From positions 3,720,001 through 3,784,000 of the forward strand of contig NZ_CP011072.1 of assembly GCF_001190925.1 (NCBI RefSeq): a stretch of DNA of 64,000 nt. The letters run 5' to 3'. This document shows, in pieces, positions 63,774 to 64,000 of the stretch. The stretch comes from Azoarcus sp. CIB (GTDB lineage: Bacteria; Pseudomonadota; Gammaproteobacteria; Burkholderiales; Rhodocyclaceae). The position numbers and the translations under genes were made by a program. Numbering within the stretch: the first letter of the stretch is position 1; every line of letters begins with the position of its first letter. Under the pieces are notes generated by a model that searched no databases, had not been told where the DNA came from, and worked only from the letters and a program-made list of their open reading frames with translations.

Positions 63774-64000
63774 CCTTCGCCCGTCAGCACAACCCGGACC
63801 GTTTCGAAAAGCACGAGGATATCGAGGGCCAGATTGTGGTTCTTCACGTAGTACAGGTCGTATTGCAGTTTCTGCATCGCGTCGTCCACCGAAGCACCGT
63901 ACTGGTATCGAACCTGGGCCCATCCTGTAACCCCCGGCTTGACGCTGTGACGCACCGAGTAGAACGGTATCTCGCGCGTCAGCTGATCCACGAAATACGG
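63764..64000 (-). CDS. EpsB-like sugar transferase, C-terminal part (5' end outside window)
   Basis: The C-terminal 78 residues of a polyprenyl-phosphate hexose-1-phosphate transferase. The blocks PFYSVRHSVKPGVTGWAQVRYQYG and QYDLYYVKNHNLALDILVLFETVRVVLTGEGAH match the tail of the PEP-CTERM-associated EpsB type. It would start exopolysaccharide repeat synthesis at the inner membrane. The frame is open to the right edge. It lies 91 bases upstream of prsK on the same strand. Confidence 0.87.
   Translation of the reverse strand, partial: PYFVDQLTREIPFYSVRHSVKPGVTGWAQVRYQYGASVDDAMQKLQYDLYYVKNHNLALDILVLFETVRVVLTGEGAH

Overview
The window is about 64 kb of high-GC chromosomal DNA from a betaproteobacterium. 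Gene content and protein style (split pntAA/pntAB/pntB, ispB next to tRNA-Pro, FolE2, prsKRT exosortase genes, PepA-like proteins) point to the Rhodocyclales, probably the Azoarcus/Aromatoleum/Thauera/Zoogloea group. This placement is inferred from recognised families; no database search was possible. Genes are densely packed on both strands, no gene-free stretch exceeds 300 bases, and no CRISPR array, prophage or insertion sequence was seen.

1-24.7 kb is mostly housekeeping and central metabolism. It holds the 3' end of folE2, a MaoC hydratase, an orphan HicA-like protein, a spermidine-synthase-like protein, ispB with tRNA-Pro(CGG), a ugpB-ugpQ pair lacking the transporter subunits, a small lipoprotein, rlmM, rhlE, a PAS-EAL protein, the pnt transhydrogenase operon, corA, a PP2C phosphatase, the glycolate oxidase operon, and rplU-rpmA-obgE-proB. 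The glycolate operon runs gntR-glcD-small orf-glcE-glcF from a clear promoter with a FadR-type palindrome at its start site.

24.7-33.9 kb is one tightly overlapping minus-strand operon for a type II secretion/type IV pilus-like machine: GspF, GspE, PilM-, PilN- and PilO-like proteins, a PilP/GspC-like protein, a lipoprotein secretin ending in a cohesin-like domain, and three pseudopilin-like proteins, the last without the usual Glu at +5.

34-43.2 kb is the accessory region. It has a lytic transglycosylase, a GT-B glycosyltransferase, two paralogous PepA-like secreted proteins (only one with a PEP-CTERM tail), a membrane-anchored left-handed beta-helix acyltransferase, a nitroreductase, a ThiF/E1-like enzyme and a divergent exosortase-associated FeeM-like N-acyltransferase. 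A sigma-54-type promoter lies before the PEP-CTERM gene. The last four enzymes look like an uncharacterised small-molecule or lipid-modification pathway.

43.2-54.3 kb holds prpE, a response regulator with a degenerate GGDEF domain, acuI, an HDOD protein, lemA with a GIDE-domain partner, uup, a Gcr-type 'recombinase' that looks like a membrane protein, and tRNA-Arg(CCT). 54.3-64 kb is the edge of an exosortase/exopolysaccharide cluster: serine protease, Sel1-lytic transglycosylase, nucleotide-sugar dehydrogenase, prsT, prsR, prsK and the 3' end of an EpsB-like sugar transferase. PrsR carries the GAFTGA motif of sigma-54 activators, so the PEP-CTERM gene at 38-39 kb is a likely target. The accessory region and this cluster therefore probably form one extracellular-matrix or flocculation system, split by about 14 kb of other genes.
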